From Serratia ficaria (GTDB taxonomy: Bacteria; Pseudomonadota; Gammaproteobacteria; Enterobacterales; Enterobacteriaceae): a stretch of 64,000 bases of DNA. Location of the stretch: assembly GCF_900187015.1 (NCBI RefSeq), contig NZ_LT906479.1, positions 1,612,001 to 1,676,000 on the forward strand, given 5' to 3'. Under the pieces are notes generated by a model, which saw only the letters and a program-made list of their open reading frames with translations, did no database searches and was not told the DNA's origin. Each line of letters opens with the position of its first letter. Position 1 is the stretch's first letter. The position numbers were made by a program, and so were the translations under genes. Below are positions 18,546-28,452 of this stretch, in pieces.

Positions 18546-19262
18546 TTAAAAGTATTCGGCTGTAAGAAGCGAGTTCAAATCCATGATGCTGGATTCCTTC
18601 CACAGCTTTCCCTGCAGTGCGTAATATGGCATTTCGTCCAGCCATTTCTTATGTTCGGGAGTTTCAACTCCTTCGATGATTACCTTGTAATGATTAAGGT
18701 AAAAAAAACGCAATAAAGCGCGCATTAAACCCTCACCGCCGGACTTTTTCATAAAGTCCCACAACAAAAAACGGTCGAGCTTAACGAAGCGGAACTGACT
18801 GTTGTACAACGCGGAAAAACCCGCATAGCCAGAACCAAAATCATCGAGCCAAAATGAATAACTATTCAATGAGGGATCGCCATGGACGCGGTCCTTCACC
18901 AGCCGGGTTGAGTTCTCGCTGATTTCGAAGTGAATACAGCGCATGGCATTAATTCTTTCGGCAAAGCCGTTATTGGCCAGGGATTTCAACGAGTGATCGT
19001 CCACATTCAATGTGGCTATCACCTGGTTTTCATAAAACCAGTGTTTATATTTTTCGATCAGAGTGACCTGATCCAACAAAATCTCAATCCGGGTGTCGCT
19101 ATCGGCGTGGCGAAAGAATTGTTCTGGAGAAAAATGCGCATACTGGCTATTAAACGTAAAGCGAGATAAGCATTCAACGGCCAGCAATTGTCCGGATTTT
19201 GCGAACATAGGCTGAAAAACATAATTAATGCCGTTATTTTTCTCTCTAAAAGAACCGCTCAT
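18546..19262 (-). CDS. EAL-domain protein (c-di-GMP phosphodiesterase-like)
   Basis: 238 residues, essentially one EAL domain. Positions needed for c-di-GMP hydrolysis appear retained: E30 in ECLSR, N86, E113 in FEISE, D140-D141 in DDFGSGY, K161, E197/E200 in EGVE and Q217. The EAL signature itself is ECL. There is no GGDEF, sensor or membrane segment. The start at 19262 has AAGGATTGGG before it; the longer frame to 19415 lacks support. It is probably co-transcribed with the LuxR-type gene and lowers local c-di-GMP or acts by protein contact on fimbrial expression. Activity is inference. Confidence 0.78.
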   Translation of the reverse strand: MSGSFREKNNGINYVFQPMFAKSGQLLAVECLSRFTFNSQYAHFSPEQFFRHADSDTRIEILLDQVTLIEKYKHWFYENQVIATLNVDDHSLKSLANNGFAERINAMRCIHFEISENSTRLVKDRVHGDPSLNSYSFWLDDFGSGYAGFSALYNSQFRFVKLDRFLLWDFMKKSGGEGLMRALLRFFYLNHYKVIIEGVETPEHKKWLDEMPYYALQGKLWKESSIMDLNSLLTAEYF

Positions 19263-19775
19263 TTCCCAATCCTTGGATTGATATTTAACTTGTTGATTTT
19301 TGTGTGTAAAAAGAAAGTTACTCCGCTGTTTATTGGTAAATTTCTTATTTAGCGCGCCGAAATGGCCGAATGGCTCATGACGACCATTTAACGCGTGATT
19401 TGTGCCAAAGTCCAAACGGTTCTATATGTTACATATTGTAAATAATCAGGATAATACCCTAATTTTCATGCCTTAATGCCAAATGATGAACTCTTAAGCT
19501 TTCCCAAACACAGATTATTCCTATTCATTTGAATCGTCAACATCGATCGATAGGTATTTGTTGATAGTTTATTCCTATCAAGAGGGGGCTTATGAATGTT
19601 TTAAACGATTTAACAATAAGAATATGCTTAGTCTATATTTCGTCCCGCAATGGGTTCATCGAAGCAACACTCCTTTTCAGCAAGGAGTGCTATCGCTGAG
19701 TGTATGCTCAGTGCCGGCAACATATATATAAGCCCGGCACTGAATCGATTATTTTATTGTTCTATGGAGCTGGAA
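19263..19775. promoter_or_regulatory. divergent fim promoter region with structured fimA leader
   Basis: An AT-rich 513-bp region with no gene. Near fimA there are three hairpins: CACTCCTT/AAGGAGTG at 19668-19689 (6-nt loop), CTGAG/CTCAG around 19696-19710, and TCAGTGCCGG/CCGGCACTGA at 19708-19743 enclosing an ATATATATA loop. The second and third share bases, so they exclude one another. TTGATAG...CTATCAA near 19561-19578 may be an operator. No recombinase gene or large inverted repeats of a phase switch are seen. Confidence 0.6.
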
Positions 19776-20303
19776 ATGAAAAAAGTATTATTGCCTTTGG
19801 CTGCACTGGTATTGTCTGCAACTGCTTCCAACGCAATGGCTGCAAGCGGCAACGTTAAATTCACCGGTGAAATTGTTCAGTCTACCTGTAAAGTTGTTGA
19901 TAAAGACCAGAATAAAGAAGTTTACCTGGGTAAATATCCTACTACCGCATTCCCAACGTCTGGTTCTACCAGCGGCGCTAAAGCTTTCGATATTAGCCTG
20001 GAAAAATGCGAAGCAGGCAACTACACCCTGCGTTTCGACGGCAACACCCCGGCCGGTCACCCAGAGCTGCTGGCGGTAACCGGCGGCGCTAACGGCGTTG
20101 GCGTTGAAATCCTGGATAACAACGGCGCAACGCTGCCAATCTCTCAGGAAGTGGCTACCCCAGCTACCGTGACCGTTGCTGCCGATGGCGACAACCCAGG
20201 CGCTGCGACGTTCAACCTGCGCGCTCGCTACAAATCTTACCAGGATCTGGTCACTGCTGGTCAGGCAAACTCTAACGCTACCTTCACCATCGAATACAAA
20301 TAA
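19776..20303 (+). CDS. fimA: type 1 fimbrial major subunit FimA
   Basis: 175 residues: signal peptide (about 1-23, ending SNAMA) and a mature FimA/PapA-type pilin domain. A Cys pair (STCKV and EKCEAG) is present, as is the C-terminal beta strand ending ATFTIEYK, with the penultimate Tyr used in donor-strand exchange. It is secreted by chaperone and usher and polymerises into the fimbrial rod. The start at 19776 has GGAG 6 nt upstream; the longer frame from 19650 runs through the hairpin leader. First of a four-gene fimbrial operon. Confidence 0.92.
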   Translation: MKKVLLPLAALVLSATASNAMAASGNVKFTGEIVQSTCKVVDKDQNKEVYLGKYPTTAFPTSGSTSGAKAFDISLEKCEAGNYTLRFDGNTPAGHPELLAVTGGANGVGVEILDNNGATLPISQEVATPATVTVAADGDNPGAATFNLRARYKSYQDLVTAGQANSNATFTIEYK

Positions 20304-20369
20304 TTCGCTGGCAGGATAGATAGAGTTATTGGCCATGGACGGCTAAATTTTGAGAGTTGAGATATTCCG

Positions 20370-21053
20370 ATGAAAAAAATTCTTTCTTGTATTTTATTCG
20401 CGTTTTCCGTAAATGCCTTTGCCGGCATTCAGGTCGATGCAACGCGTGTAATTTATAACAGCGCAAGTAAATCAGCATCGCTCTCAATCAGCAATGACAG
20501 CGACGACACCTATATGGTGCAAACCTGGCTGGATACCGGCGATTCAAGCCAGATGCCAAAGAATTTACCGATCGTGGTTACGCCTCCCATTTTAAAACTG
20601 GCTGCCAAGAAAGACGCCATTCTGCGTTTTATCTATTCCGGCAGCGGTTTGCCGCAGGACAGAGAATCTCTGCTCTGGGTCAACGTACAGGAAATTCCGC
20701 CAACGCCTAAGCAGGACAACGTGCTGCAGGTGGCGATCCGTACCCGCATCAAGCTGTTTTACCGCCCTGAAGCGCTGAAGGCCAACCTGCAACAGCAGGC
20801 GGAAGCGCTGAAGTGGCAGCGTCAGGGCGGCAATCTGGTGGTGACCAATAACGGCCCGCTGTACGTCACGCTGGGCGTGTTGACGCTGAAAAGCGGCGGC
20901 AAGAGCTGGAAAGTGAACGCCGATATGGTGAGCCCGCACGATAGCCTGCGCATTTCCCTGCCGCAGGGGGCGCAGTCGGCCAATAGCATGTCGTTCACCT
21001 ATATCAACGACTACGGCGGCCACACCGAGATTAAGAACGTCGCATTGAACTGA
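20370..21053 (+). CDS. periplasmic fimbrial chaperone
   Basis: 227 residues of the PapD/FimC family: signal peptide (1-18), two Ig-like domains, conserved segments IQVDATRVIYNSASKSASLS, LLWVNVQEIPP and the basic stretch RIKLFYRPEAL. It binds pilin subunits in the periplasm, completes their fold and delivers them to the usher. It lies 66 nt after fimA and shortly before the usher gene. Confidence 0.92.
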   Translation: MKKILSCILFAFSVNAFAGIQVDATRVIYNSASKSASLSISNDSDDTYMVQTWLDTGDSSQMPKNLPIVVTPPILKLAAKKDAILRFIYSGSGLPQDRESLLWVNVQEIPPTPKQDNVLQVAIRTRIKLFYRPEALKANLQQQAEALKWQRQGGNLVVTNNGPLYVTLGVLTLKSGGKSWKVNADMVSPHDSLRISLPQGAQSANSMSFTYINDYGGHTEIKNVALN

Positions 21054-21079
21054 TTGAAGCACTTCAAGGAATGAAAGAA

Positions 21080-23695
21080 ATGGCACATAAAAAAATAACG
21101 ACCCTCACGCCAAAACGTTTGGGCAGGCTGATTAATGGTGTAATTTATTTTTCTGCCGTGCCATTTTCATTCTCACATCTGGCGATGGCGGAGGAACGGT
21201 TCAATACCTCCTTCATCCACGGCGATGACAACGTCGCTCAGGTGGCCGCGTTGGCCAGCGGCGACGATATTCTGCCGGGCAAATATCCGTTTGATATTTA
21301 CCTCAACGGCCAGCGCATCGATCACCGCGATATCGAATTTAAAAAAGACGCCAAAGACGCCCCGGTGGCGCCTTGCCTGACGGCGCAGGATTATCAGGAT
21401 TACGGCGTCAAGCTGCCTGGCGATCTCGCGACCGCCGGCGCCGCGCAATGCTACGCTTTGCCGCAGCAAATCTCGGGCGCCAAGCTGAGCTATGACGCCG
21501 CCATCCAGCGGATGGATCTGGAAGTGCCGCAGGTCTTCCTGGTGCCGCGCCCGCAGGGCGCCATTTCGCCGAAGGTCTATGACCGCGGGATCAACGCCGG
21601 CTTCGTCAATTACAATTTCAGCGGCAACCACAACCGCTACGGCAACAACCAGAACGACAAAACCTCCGATTACTACTTCCTGAGTCTGAACAGCGGCCTT
21701 AACCTGGGCGACTGGCGCCTGCGCAATAACTCGACGCTGAATCGGCAGTCGGGCGCGGGCTCTCATTGGAACAATATTTCCAGCTGGGCGGAGACCGATC
21801 TCGTTTCCCTGCGCAGCCGTCTGGTGATCGGCCAGACCAATACCAACAACAACGTATTCGACAGCATCCAGTTCCGCGGCGTGCAGATGTCCAGCGCCAA
21901 CGACATGCTGCCGGAAAGCCAGCGCGGGTATGCGCCGGTGGTGCGCGGCGTGGCGTCGACCAACGCCCGCGTCGAGATCCGCCAAAACGGCTACACCATC
22001 TACAGCACCAACGTGCCGCCGGGCCCGTTCGCGCTGACGGATATTTTCCCCAGCACCCTGAGCGGCAACCTGAACGTGACGGTGATCGAGGCCAACGGTT
22101 CGCGCACCACGTTTGTCGTGCCGTTCTCTTCGGTGCCGAACATGCTGCGTGAAGGGATTTGGGACTATCAGCTGACCGCCGGTAAATATCACGACGGCAC
22201 CAGCCGTTATCAGCCGAAATTTATGCAGGGCACGCTGTCGCACGGCATGGCCTATGACATCACGCCTTATGGCGGCGTGCTGGTGGCGGAAAACTACCGC
22301 TCGGCGGTGTTGGGCCTCGGCAAAAACCTCGGCGTCTGGGGCGCGGTTTCCTTTGATATGTCGTATTCCGATACCAATCTGGTCAACGGCGACGACAAGC
22401 AGGGGGAGAGTTTCCGCTTCCTGTACTCCAAGTCGCTCAACGACTGGGGCACTGAATTCCAGATCGCCGGCTACCGTTACTCGACCTCCGGCTACTATGA
22501 TTTTTCGGACGCCGTGGCGGAGCGCGATCGCTATGAGAATGGCTACTACCGCAATGATTACTACGACGAAAACGATCGCAATCTCGGCGTGCCGGATTGG
22601 GCGGAATCGCGTCGCCGTACCTATTACACCAGCCGTTTCAACAACAAGCGCCAGCGCGTAGAGCTGTCTATCAACCAGCGCATCGCCGGCAGCTCAACGC
22701 TGTACGCCAACCTCAGCAACCAGTCTTACTGGGGCGGCTCCGGCCAGGATCGCACGGTGCAGACCGGCTTTAACAGCAGCTACAAGAACATCAGCTACGG
22801 CGTGTTCTACCAGGACAGCCGCAGCAACTACGGCTACAAGGACCGCAGCGTCAACCTGACCGTGTCGATTCCGTTCAGCTTCTTCAGCCGCGATTCGTCC
22901 GATATGACCGCCAGCTTCAACGCCGGCCACAGCAAACAGAGCGGCAACACCTACAGCGCCGGCCTGAGCGGCACCGCGCTGGATGACAACCGTCTGAACT
23001 ATGCGCTGCAGAGCGGGCACGATCGCTACTCCGGCCAGACGACCTCGGCCAACGTCGGCTATCAGGGCAGCATGGGGACGGTCAACGCCGGTTACAGCTA
23101 CAGCAACGATTACCAGCAGTCTTCACTCGGCGTGGCGGGCGGCATTGTGGCGCACGCCGGCGGCGTAACGCTGACCCAGCCGCTGCAGAATACCTTCGTG
23201 CTGGTAGAGGCCAAGGACGCCAGGGGCGTTCGACTGGAAAACCAGCCGGGCGTGGCCATCGACCGTTTCGGCTATGCGGTGATGACTTCCGCATCGCCTT
23301 ATCGCCATAACCGCGTGGCGCTGCGCACCGAAGACATCGGCAACGGCCTGGATATCCCGATGGCGGCCAGGGACGTGGTGCCGACCTATGGCGCGATCGC
23401 CCGCGTCAAGTTTGAAACGCACACCGGCCAGAGCCTGCTGGTGCACAGCAAAATGGCGGACGGCAGCGTGCCGCCGATCGGCGCCAACGTGTTCAGCGCC
23501 GACGGCAAGAACAACGGCACCGTAGGTACCAATGGCGATATTTATATTTCAGGTGCATCCGCAGGCGATCGTCTGCTGGTGAAATGGGGCAGCGACGCGG
23601 GCGAAAGCTGCTCGCTGATCGTACCGGAACTGAAATCGGCGACCGAACGGCTGATGGGTTACCAGGAACTCACGCTGACCTGTGGAAAACCCTAA
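21080..23695 (+). CDS. fimbrial outer-membrane usher
   Basis: 871 residues of the FimD/PapC usher family: signal peptide, N-terminal chaperone-binding domain (RFNTSFIHGDDNVAQVAALA), 24-stranded barrel with plug domain, and C-terminal domains ending with a Cys pair (ESCSLIVPELKSATERLMGY...LTCGKP). It forms the export pore and assembles the fimbria. The ATG at 21080 is preferred to 21071 because AAGGA lies directly against the first. Same operon as the chaperone and tip protein. Confidence 0.93.
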   Translation: MAHKKITTLTPKRLGRLINGVIYFSAVPFSFSHLAMAEERFNTSFIHGDDNVAQVAALASGDDILPGKYPFDIYLNGQRIDHRDIEFKKDAKDAPVAPCLTAQDYQDYGVKLPGDLATAGAAQCYALPQQISGAKLSYDAAIQRMDLEVPQVFLVPRPQGAISPKVYDRGINAGFVNYNFSGNHNRYGNNQNDKTSDYYFLSLNSGLNLGDWRLRNNSTLNRQSGAGSHWNNISSWAETDLVSLRSRLVIGQTNTNNNVFDSIQFRGVQMSSANDMLPESQRGYAPVVRGVASTNARVEIRQNGYTIYSTNVPPGPFALTDIFPSTLSGNLNVTVIEANGSRTTFVVPFSSVPNMLREGIWDYQLTAGKYHDGTSRYQPKFMQGTLSHGMAYDITPYGGVLVAENYRSAVLGLGKNLGVWGAVSFDMSYSDTNLVNGDDKQGESFRFLYSKSLNDWGTEFQIAGYRYSTSGYYDFSDAVAERDRYENGYYRNDYYDENDRNLGVPDWAESRRRTYYTSRFNNKRQRVELSINQRIAGSSTLYANLSNQSYWGGSGQDRTVQTGFNSSYKNISYGVFYQDSRSNYGYKDRSVNLTVSIPFSFFSRDSSDMTASFNAGHSKQSGNTYSAGLSGTALDDNRLNYALQSGHDRYSGQTTSANVGYQGSMGTVNAGYSYSNDYQQSSLGVAGGIVAHAGGVTLTQPLQNTFVLVEAKDARGVRLENQPGVAIDRFGYAVMTSASPYRHNRVALRTEDIGNGLDIPMAARDVVPTYGAIARVKFETHTGQSLLVHSKMADGSVPPIGANVFSADGKNNGTVGTNGDIYISGASAGDRLLVKWGSDAGESCSLIVPELKSATERLMGYQELTLTCGKP

Positions 23696-23706
23696 AAGGA
23701 ATGGTT

Positions 23707-24747
23707 ATGTCTTCTTTGTTAAAGCATAAAAACTTCGGGCTGGCGGCGGGGCTGCTGGTCACGCTGGGGGCTTTCTCCCAGAGCAGCTACGCGCTGTCGT
23801 GCAAGCAGAACGGCAATATCCGTCAGGACATCGTGCTGGATAAAGCCATCAAGGTGTCTACCGCCAATACGGCGCCGGGCGCTTTGCTGTGGCGTTCGCA
23901 GACCTTCACCTCTTCGTTCCAGTGTACGGATGACTGGAACAACCCGAGAGGCGAAAACGCCTTCCTGTATTGGGATCCTCAAACGCAAATGAGCAAGATC
24001 CACAATTCGATCGAGGTCGGCGTCACCTATAACGGCATTGATATCAAACCGGTCAAGGGCGCGAAGCAGGACGTCGGCCCCGGCACCGAGTGCCGCCGCT
24101 CCGGCAGCCGCTGTTTGTCCCCGGCCAAATCGCTGACGGTGACGGTGTCCTACGCCATTTACATCAAGGCGACCGGCAAGGCGCCGCCGGCGGGCGGCAA
24201 GATCAACGACAGCAATGCCTATTCGGTATTCCAGGTCGATGGGGTGGGCGGTCTGAACGGGACGCCGAACAGCAACTTTAACGCCTATATTTCCGGGCTG
24301 GGCAATATTCAGTTCATTTCCTGCAACCCGAAAATCACCGTGGTGGCCAACAACGGCTCCACCGTGAATTTTGGCACCATTCCGCGCCAGAATGCGGTAG
24401 CGGGCAAGATTGAAAAGCAAATGCCGTTCTCGGTAACCGCCAACATGTCGGATCCGACCACCGGTCAGGACTGCCAGGGGGAAACGCTGCAGGCCAGCTT
24501 CAGCTCCACCTATCCGGTTCAGGACAACAATCTGATCCTGCCGACCAGCGACAGCGGCTTCGGCATTTTGATTTCGCAGGCGGCGACGCCGAATACGCCG
24601 ATCCCGATGAACAGCCCGGTCGATCTGGGCCTGGTCAACGGCACCATCGTCGAGAAAAACTTTTTGGCCAGCCTGAAGTGGCTGAACACCAACCCTAAAG
24701 TGGGGCCGTTCAGCGCCTCGGCGAATATCGACGTGACCTTTAAATAG
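23707..24747 (+). CDS. fimbrial tip adhesin-type subunit
   Basis: 346 residues: signal peptide (about 1-26, ending SSYA), a large N-terminal domain (about 27-215), and a C-terminal pilin domain with cysteines (FISCNPKITV, QDCQGETLQ) and a terminal strand FSASANIDVTFK. The two-domain size and last position in the operon suggest the tip adhesin, comparable in role to FimH though not clearly homologous in the receptor domain. The ATG at 23707 has AAAAGGA 6 nt upstream. Receptor specificity cannot be told. Confidence 0.82.
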   Translation: MSSLLKHKNFGLAAGLLVTLGAFSQSSYALSCKQNGNIRQDIVLDKAIKVSTANTAPGALLWRSQTFTSSFQCTDDWNNPRGENAFLYWDPQTQMSKIHNSIEVGVTYNGIDIKPVKGAKQDVGPGTECRRSGSRCLSPAKSLTVTVSYAIYIKATGKAPPAGGKINDSNAYSVFQVDGVGGLNGTPNSNFNAYISGLGNIQFISCNPKITVVANNGSTVNFGTIPRQNAVAGKIEKQMPFSVTANMSDPTTGQDCQGETLQASFSSTYPVQDNNLILPTSDSGFGILISQAATPNTPIPMNSPVDLGLVNGTIVEKNFLASLKWLNTNPKVGPFSASANIDVTFK

Positions 24748-24766
24748 GCCGACGATCGCCGATGTA

Positions 24767-24804
24767 AAAAGGGTTCAGTCCATTCAAGGCTGAACCCTTT
24801 TTTT
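24767..24804 (+). terminator. Rho-independent terminator of the fim operon
   Basis: Stem AAAGGGTTCAG (24768-24778) and CTGAACCCTTT (24790-24800) followed by TTTT, 20 nt after the last fim gene. Confidence 0.92.
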
Positions 24805-24820
24805 ATGCCGCCCGCTTATT

Positions 24821-25279
24821 TCAACGCAGGCCCATCCAGCTGGTGCAAACGCCGTCCACGGATTTCCCCGCGTACCACAGGTGCACGCCCGGCGATTCGT
24901 GACGGTGCCCGTTCAGCGGCGCGATCGGCTGCGGGCGCACTTCCGCCACGTCCCAGCGGGTGGTGCGGCGATAGACCGCCGGCGTTTTGCCGAACTGTTT
25001 TTTGAAGGCGCGTGAAAACGACGGCTGGGAATCGAAATGGTATTGCAGGGCGATATCGAGGATTGGCCGCGGGGTAGAGCGCAGGGCCTGCGCCGCCTGC
25101 GACAGGCGCCGCTCGCGAATGTAGCTGCCCAACGCATGGCCGGTGGTGCTGCGGAACATGCGCTGCAGGTGCCACTTGGAGTAGCCCGACTTGGCCGCCA
25201 CGTTGTCCAGCAACAGCGGTTGATCCAGATGAGTTTCAATCCAATCCAGTAAATCGTGAATGATATTGACGCGATCCAT
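24821..25279 (-). CDS. AraC-family regulator, MarA/SoxS/Rob-like
   Basis: 152 residues. The first about 110 residues are the double-HTH DNA-binding domain of the MarA/SoxS/Rob group (LLDNVAAKSGYSKWHLQRMF, RPILDIALQYHFDSQPSFSR, FKKQFGKTP), closest in my memory to the N-terminal part of Rob. A short tail of about 40 residues replaces the large effector domain of Rob. Such regulators activate efflux, redox and antibiotic-tolerance genes. It stands alone, convergent with the fim operon. Its own promoter region (25280-25430) is AT-rich. Confidence 0.8.
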   Translation of the reverse strand: MDRVNIIHDLLDWIETHLDQPLLLDNVAAKSGYSKWHLQRMFRSTTGHALGSYIRERRLSQAAQALRSTPRPILDIALQYHFDSQPSFSRAFKKQFGKTPAVYRRTTRWDVAEVRPQPIAPLNGHRHESPGVHLWYAGKSVDGVCTSWMGLR

Positions 25280-25433
25280 TATTTAAGTTCTCCCGCAGAA
25301 ACGACATTCGGTCACAGAGACTCAGCGTAATTATCCAAGAATGTTCTTTGATAATAGGCCGCGTAATCGGGTTACGCAAGTGTTAACGGGGGGCAAAAAG
25401 GGGGCTAAAAATGCTCTTGTCCCGGCAGGGGTA

Positions 25434-25462
25434 TAAAAAAAGGCCGCACGGCGCGGCCTTTT
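25434..25462 (-). terminator. Rho-independent terminator of mqo
   Basis: On the minus strand, AAAGGCCGC, short loop, GCGGCCTTT, followed by a U-run from the A-run at 25434-25439, about 22 nt after the mqo stop. Confidence 0.9.
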
Positions 25463-25483
25463 CAGCAGGAAACGAATGGGAAA

Positions 25484-27061
25484 TCAGTGGGTTTCCGGTT
25501 TCACTTCGATGTAGTTCAGACCCAGAACGCTGCTGGTGTAGCCGCGGATCTTGTTGGTCATTTCAATATCGCCGTTCAGCTTTTGGCCGTAAGACGGAAT
25601 GATCTCTTTCAGTTTGCTCTGCCATTCCGGCGTCGCCACTTTATCTTTGAACACTTTTTCCATCAGGTGCAGCATGATTGGCGCCGCGGTGGATGCGCCC
25701 GGCGATGCGCCCAGCAGGGCGGCGATGCTGCCGTCTTCGGAGCTGACGACTTCGGTGCCGAACTGCAACACGCCGCCTTTGTCGGCGTCTTTCTTGATGA
25801 TCTGCACGCGCTGGCCGGCGGTCCACAGCTTCCAGTCTTCCTTTTTGGCTTGCGGGAAATACTCTTGCAGCGCGGCGAAGCGATCGTCGTCGTTCATCAT
25901 CAGCTGGCCAACCAGGTATTTCACCAGATCGAAGTTATCCAGACCAACGTGGGTCATCGGCATCAGGTTCGAGGTGCTCAGGGAGTGCAGCAGATCGAAC
26001 AGCGAACCGTTTTTCAGGAACTTGCTGGAGAAGGTGGCGAAAGGTCCGAACAGCAGGACGCGCTTGCCGTCCAGCATGCGGGTGTCCAGATGCGGCACCG
26101 ACATTGGCGGCGAACCTACGCTGGCCAGGCCATAGACTTTGGCCAGGTGCTGGTTGGCCACTTCAGGGTTGGTGGTCACCAGGAACTGGCCGCCGACCGG
26201 GAAGCCGCCGTAGCCGTCCGCTTCCGGAATGCCGGATTTCTGCAGCAGCGTCAGGGAAGCGCCGCCCGCGCCGATGAACACGAACTTGGCGTTAACGGTG
26301 GTTTCTTTACCGTCGCGGTTCAGATCGGCAACGGTCACGCTCCAGGTGTTGTCCGCGTTGCGCTTGATGTCGCGCACTTCGTGGCTCAGGTTCAGCTTGA
26401 ACTTGTCGCTTTTGGTCAGCGCATCGACCAACTGGTGGGTGATCACGCCGAAGTTGACGTCGGTGCCCAGCGGCATGCGGGTCGCGGCGATTTTCTGCGC
26501 CGGATCGCGGCCGTTCATCACCAGCGGCGCCCACTGTTTGATCTGGTTGGCGTCTTCCGAGTATTCCATACCGCGGAACAGCGTGCTGTGCTGCAGCGCC
26601 GCATAGCGTTTGCGCAGGAAGTCGACGTTGTCGTCACCCCAGACGAAGCTCATGTGCGGCACGCTGTTGATGAAGGATTTCGGATCTTTCAGGACATCGT
26701 TCTTCACCTGATAAGACCAGAACTGACGGGAGATTTCGAAAGACTCGTTAACCACTACCGCCTTGCTGATGTCGATGCTGCCATCGGCTTTTTCCGGGGT
26801 GTAGTTCATTTCGCTGAAGGCGGAGTGGCCGGTACCTGCGTTGTTCCAGCCGTTGGAGCTCTCTTCCGCCACGCCATTCATGCGCTCGTACATGTCGATG
26901 GTCCAGGTTGGCTCCAGCTCATGCAGGTAGGTGCCCAATGTCGCGCTCATGATGCCGCCGCCGATCAATACCACATCAACGGTTTTATTCTCTGCTGCCG
27001 CTGCCTGCTGCGATACGCCAAACAGGTTAAGGCAGAAGATCATAACGAGTAATTTTCTCAT
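25484..27061 (-). CDS. mqo: malate:quinone oxidoreductase
   Basis: 525-residue FAD-dependent membrane-associated enzyme oxidising malate to oxaloacetate with electrons to quinone. The FAD-binding motif [20 protein letters not shown] and family segments such as [17 protein letters not shown] and [14 protein letters not shown] are present. Unusually, a signal-peptide-like segment (about 1-23, ending QQAAAAEN) precedes the FAD domain; I have seen similar extensions in enterobacterial Mqo. Single gene with its own terminator. Confidence 0.92.
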   Translation of the reverse strand: MRKLLVMIFCLNLFGVSQQAAAAENKTVDVVLIGGGIMSATLGTYLHELEPTWTIDMYERMNGVAEESSNGWNNAGTGHSAFSEMNYTPEKADGSIDISKAVVVNESFEISRQFWSYQVKNDVLKDPKSFINSVPHMSFVWGDDNVDFLRKRYAALQHSTLFRGMEYSEDANQIKQWAPLVMNGRDPAQKIAATRMPLGTDVNFGVITHQLVDALTKSDKFKLNLSHEVRDIKRNADNTWSVTVADLNRDGKETTVNAKFVFIGAGGASLTLLQKSGIPEADGYGGFPVGGQFLVTTNPEVANQHLAKVYGLASVGSPPMSVPHLDTRMLDGKRVLLFGPFATFSSKFLKNGSLFDLLHSLSTSNLMPMTHVGLDNFDLVKYLVGQLMMNDDDRFAALQEYFPQAKKEDWKLWTAGQRVQIIKKDADKGGVLQFGTEVVSSEDGSIAALLGASPGASTAAPIMLHLMEKVFKDKVATPEWQSKLKEIIPSYGQKLNGDIEMTNKIRGYTSSVLGLNYIEVKPETH

Positions 27062-27521
27062 TTAATCAAATCTCTTGTGTGTAAATTCTACTCATTTGCA
27101 GGTGAAAGAATTTATCGGGAGTTACCCTGGTAAATAATAAATAAAGCCAACCGCCCGGCAGGGACCGAGATGCGTGATAATGCCTTTTTGTTAATAGGGT
27201 TTTTAACGAAAAGTGAACTATTGCAGGCTGCCTGGGTACAAATTGATCGGCTCAGGTTACTGACGGGGTATTATTGTTTGCAATAATGTTAAAAACTACT
27301 TTTGTAACTAAAAAAATCAAATAAGGTGGGGGATATTAAAATTATTGCGGAAGGAATAAGCCGTGCGCTATTCGCGACGCCGGATAACCGCGATATTTAC
27401 AGGGGTTAATCGAGCGGGAATTAAAGGATATTCGGCTATCACATAATAATTGCGGATAAATTGCAAATGGCGGGCGGTAACAAAAAGCAAATGGCCGCCG
27501 TGGCGGGCGGCCATGGGGAGG
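27062..27521. other. AT-rich 460-bp intergenic region upstream of mqo
   Basis: No gene is seen. It holds the mqo promoter on the right-to-left strand. The rest is AT-rich with scattered TTATTG/CAATAA motifs and no clear hairpin. The SDR gene ends at its right border. Confidence 0.5.
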
Positions 27522-28355
27522 TTATTGCGCTTGCCAGACACCGGCGGCGGCGGCGGTATAGGCGCTGAAGTCGCGCGGCGCGCGCCCCAGGCAGCGCTGA
27601 ACGCCGTCGGTCAATGAAGCGTTGCGCCCATCCAGCACGGTGCCGAACAAATACGCCAGCAACGCCACCCACTCTGCCGGCAGCTGCGCTGCGCGCAGAT
27701 AAGCGACATACTCGTCGACCGGCACCTGCCGGTAGCGGATCTCACGCCCGCTGGCGGCGGCGACTTCAGCCACCGCCTGGGCAAAGGTCATCAGGCGCGG
27801 GCCGGTCAGTTCGTACAGCGTATTTTCGTGGCCGGGGCGGGTGAGGGCGGCAACCGCCGCCTCGGCGATATCATCGGCATCGATAAATGGCTCCGGAATT
27901 TCACCGGGCGGCAGGGCGAGCGCGCCGTTCAACAGCTCGTCGAGAATAAAGCTTTCGCTGAAGTTCTGCATAAACCAGCTGGCGCGCAATACCGTCCAGT
28001 CTGCACCGCTGCGGGCCACCGCCTGTTCCGCCTGCCGCGCTTCGTCTTCGCCGCGCCCGCTGAGCAGCACGATTTTCTGTACGCCGCCGTCTACCGCCAG
28101 ACGGCAAAAATGCGCGACCGTTGCCACCGCGCCCGGCGCCGCCAGGTCGGGCTGGTAGCTGAGATAAACCTTTTTCACCCCGCGCAAGGCCGCTTGCCAG
28201 CCGGCGCTGTCTTGCCAGTCGAAGGGGATGGCGGCGCCGCGATGCCCGGGGCGCACCGCCATGCCCAGTCGCTGAAGGCGCTCCGCTACGCGACGCCCGG
28301 TTTTGCCGGTGGCGCCCAGCACCAGAATAGGTGAGTCTTTTTCGCTGCTGTTCAT
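27522..28355 (-). CDS. NmrA-like NAD(P)-binding reductase
   Basis: 277 residues, atypical short-chain dehydrogenase with the N-terminal nucleotide-binding motif ILVLGATGKTGRRVAERL and no classical YxxxK catalytic pair evident. It resembles the NmrA/ergot-alkaloid-biosynthesis-protein group, often redox sensors or quinone/epoxide-type reductases. It is divergent from a TetR regulator whose probable operator lies between them, so it is very likely that regulator's target. The substrate is unknown. Confidence 0.78.
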   Translation of the reverse strand: MNSSEKDSPILVLGATGKTGRRVAERLQRLGMAVRPGHRGAAIPFDWQDSAGWQAALRGVKKVYLSYQPDLAAPGAVATVAHFCRLAVDGGVQKIVLLSGRGEDEARQAEQAVARSGADWTVLRASWFMQNFSESFILDELLNGALALPPGEIPEPFIDADDIAEAAVAALTRPGHENTLYELTGPRLMTFAQAVAEVAAASGREIRYRQVPVDEYVAYLRAAQLPAEWVALLAYLFGTVLDGRNASLTDGVQRCLGRAPRDFSAYTAAAAGVWQAQ

Positions 28356-28372
28356 GTTGCCTCGCTATAATG

Positions 28373-28385
28373 TGAGTATCACTCA
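28373..28385. promoter_or_regulatory. probable TetR-type operator
   Basis: Palindrome TGAGT-ATC-ACTCA directly after a TATAAT -10 element (28366-28371), in the gap between the reductase gene and the TetR gene. Binding by the adjacent TetR protein would shut both promoters. Confidence 0.6.
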
Positions 28386-28452
28386 TGTTTTGTAAATATG
28401 AGAAACCCTCGTATTATTGTCAAGGCGGGTTTTTATGCATGGAGCGATGACG

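Noticed and set aside
19263..19775. Invertible fim phase switch
   Set aside because: No fimB/fimE-type recombinase nearby and no pair of inverted repeats a few hundred bases apart flanking the promoter; only local hairpins were found.
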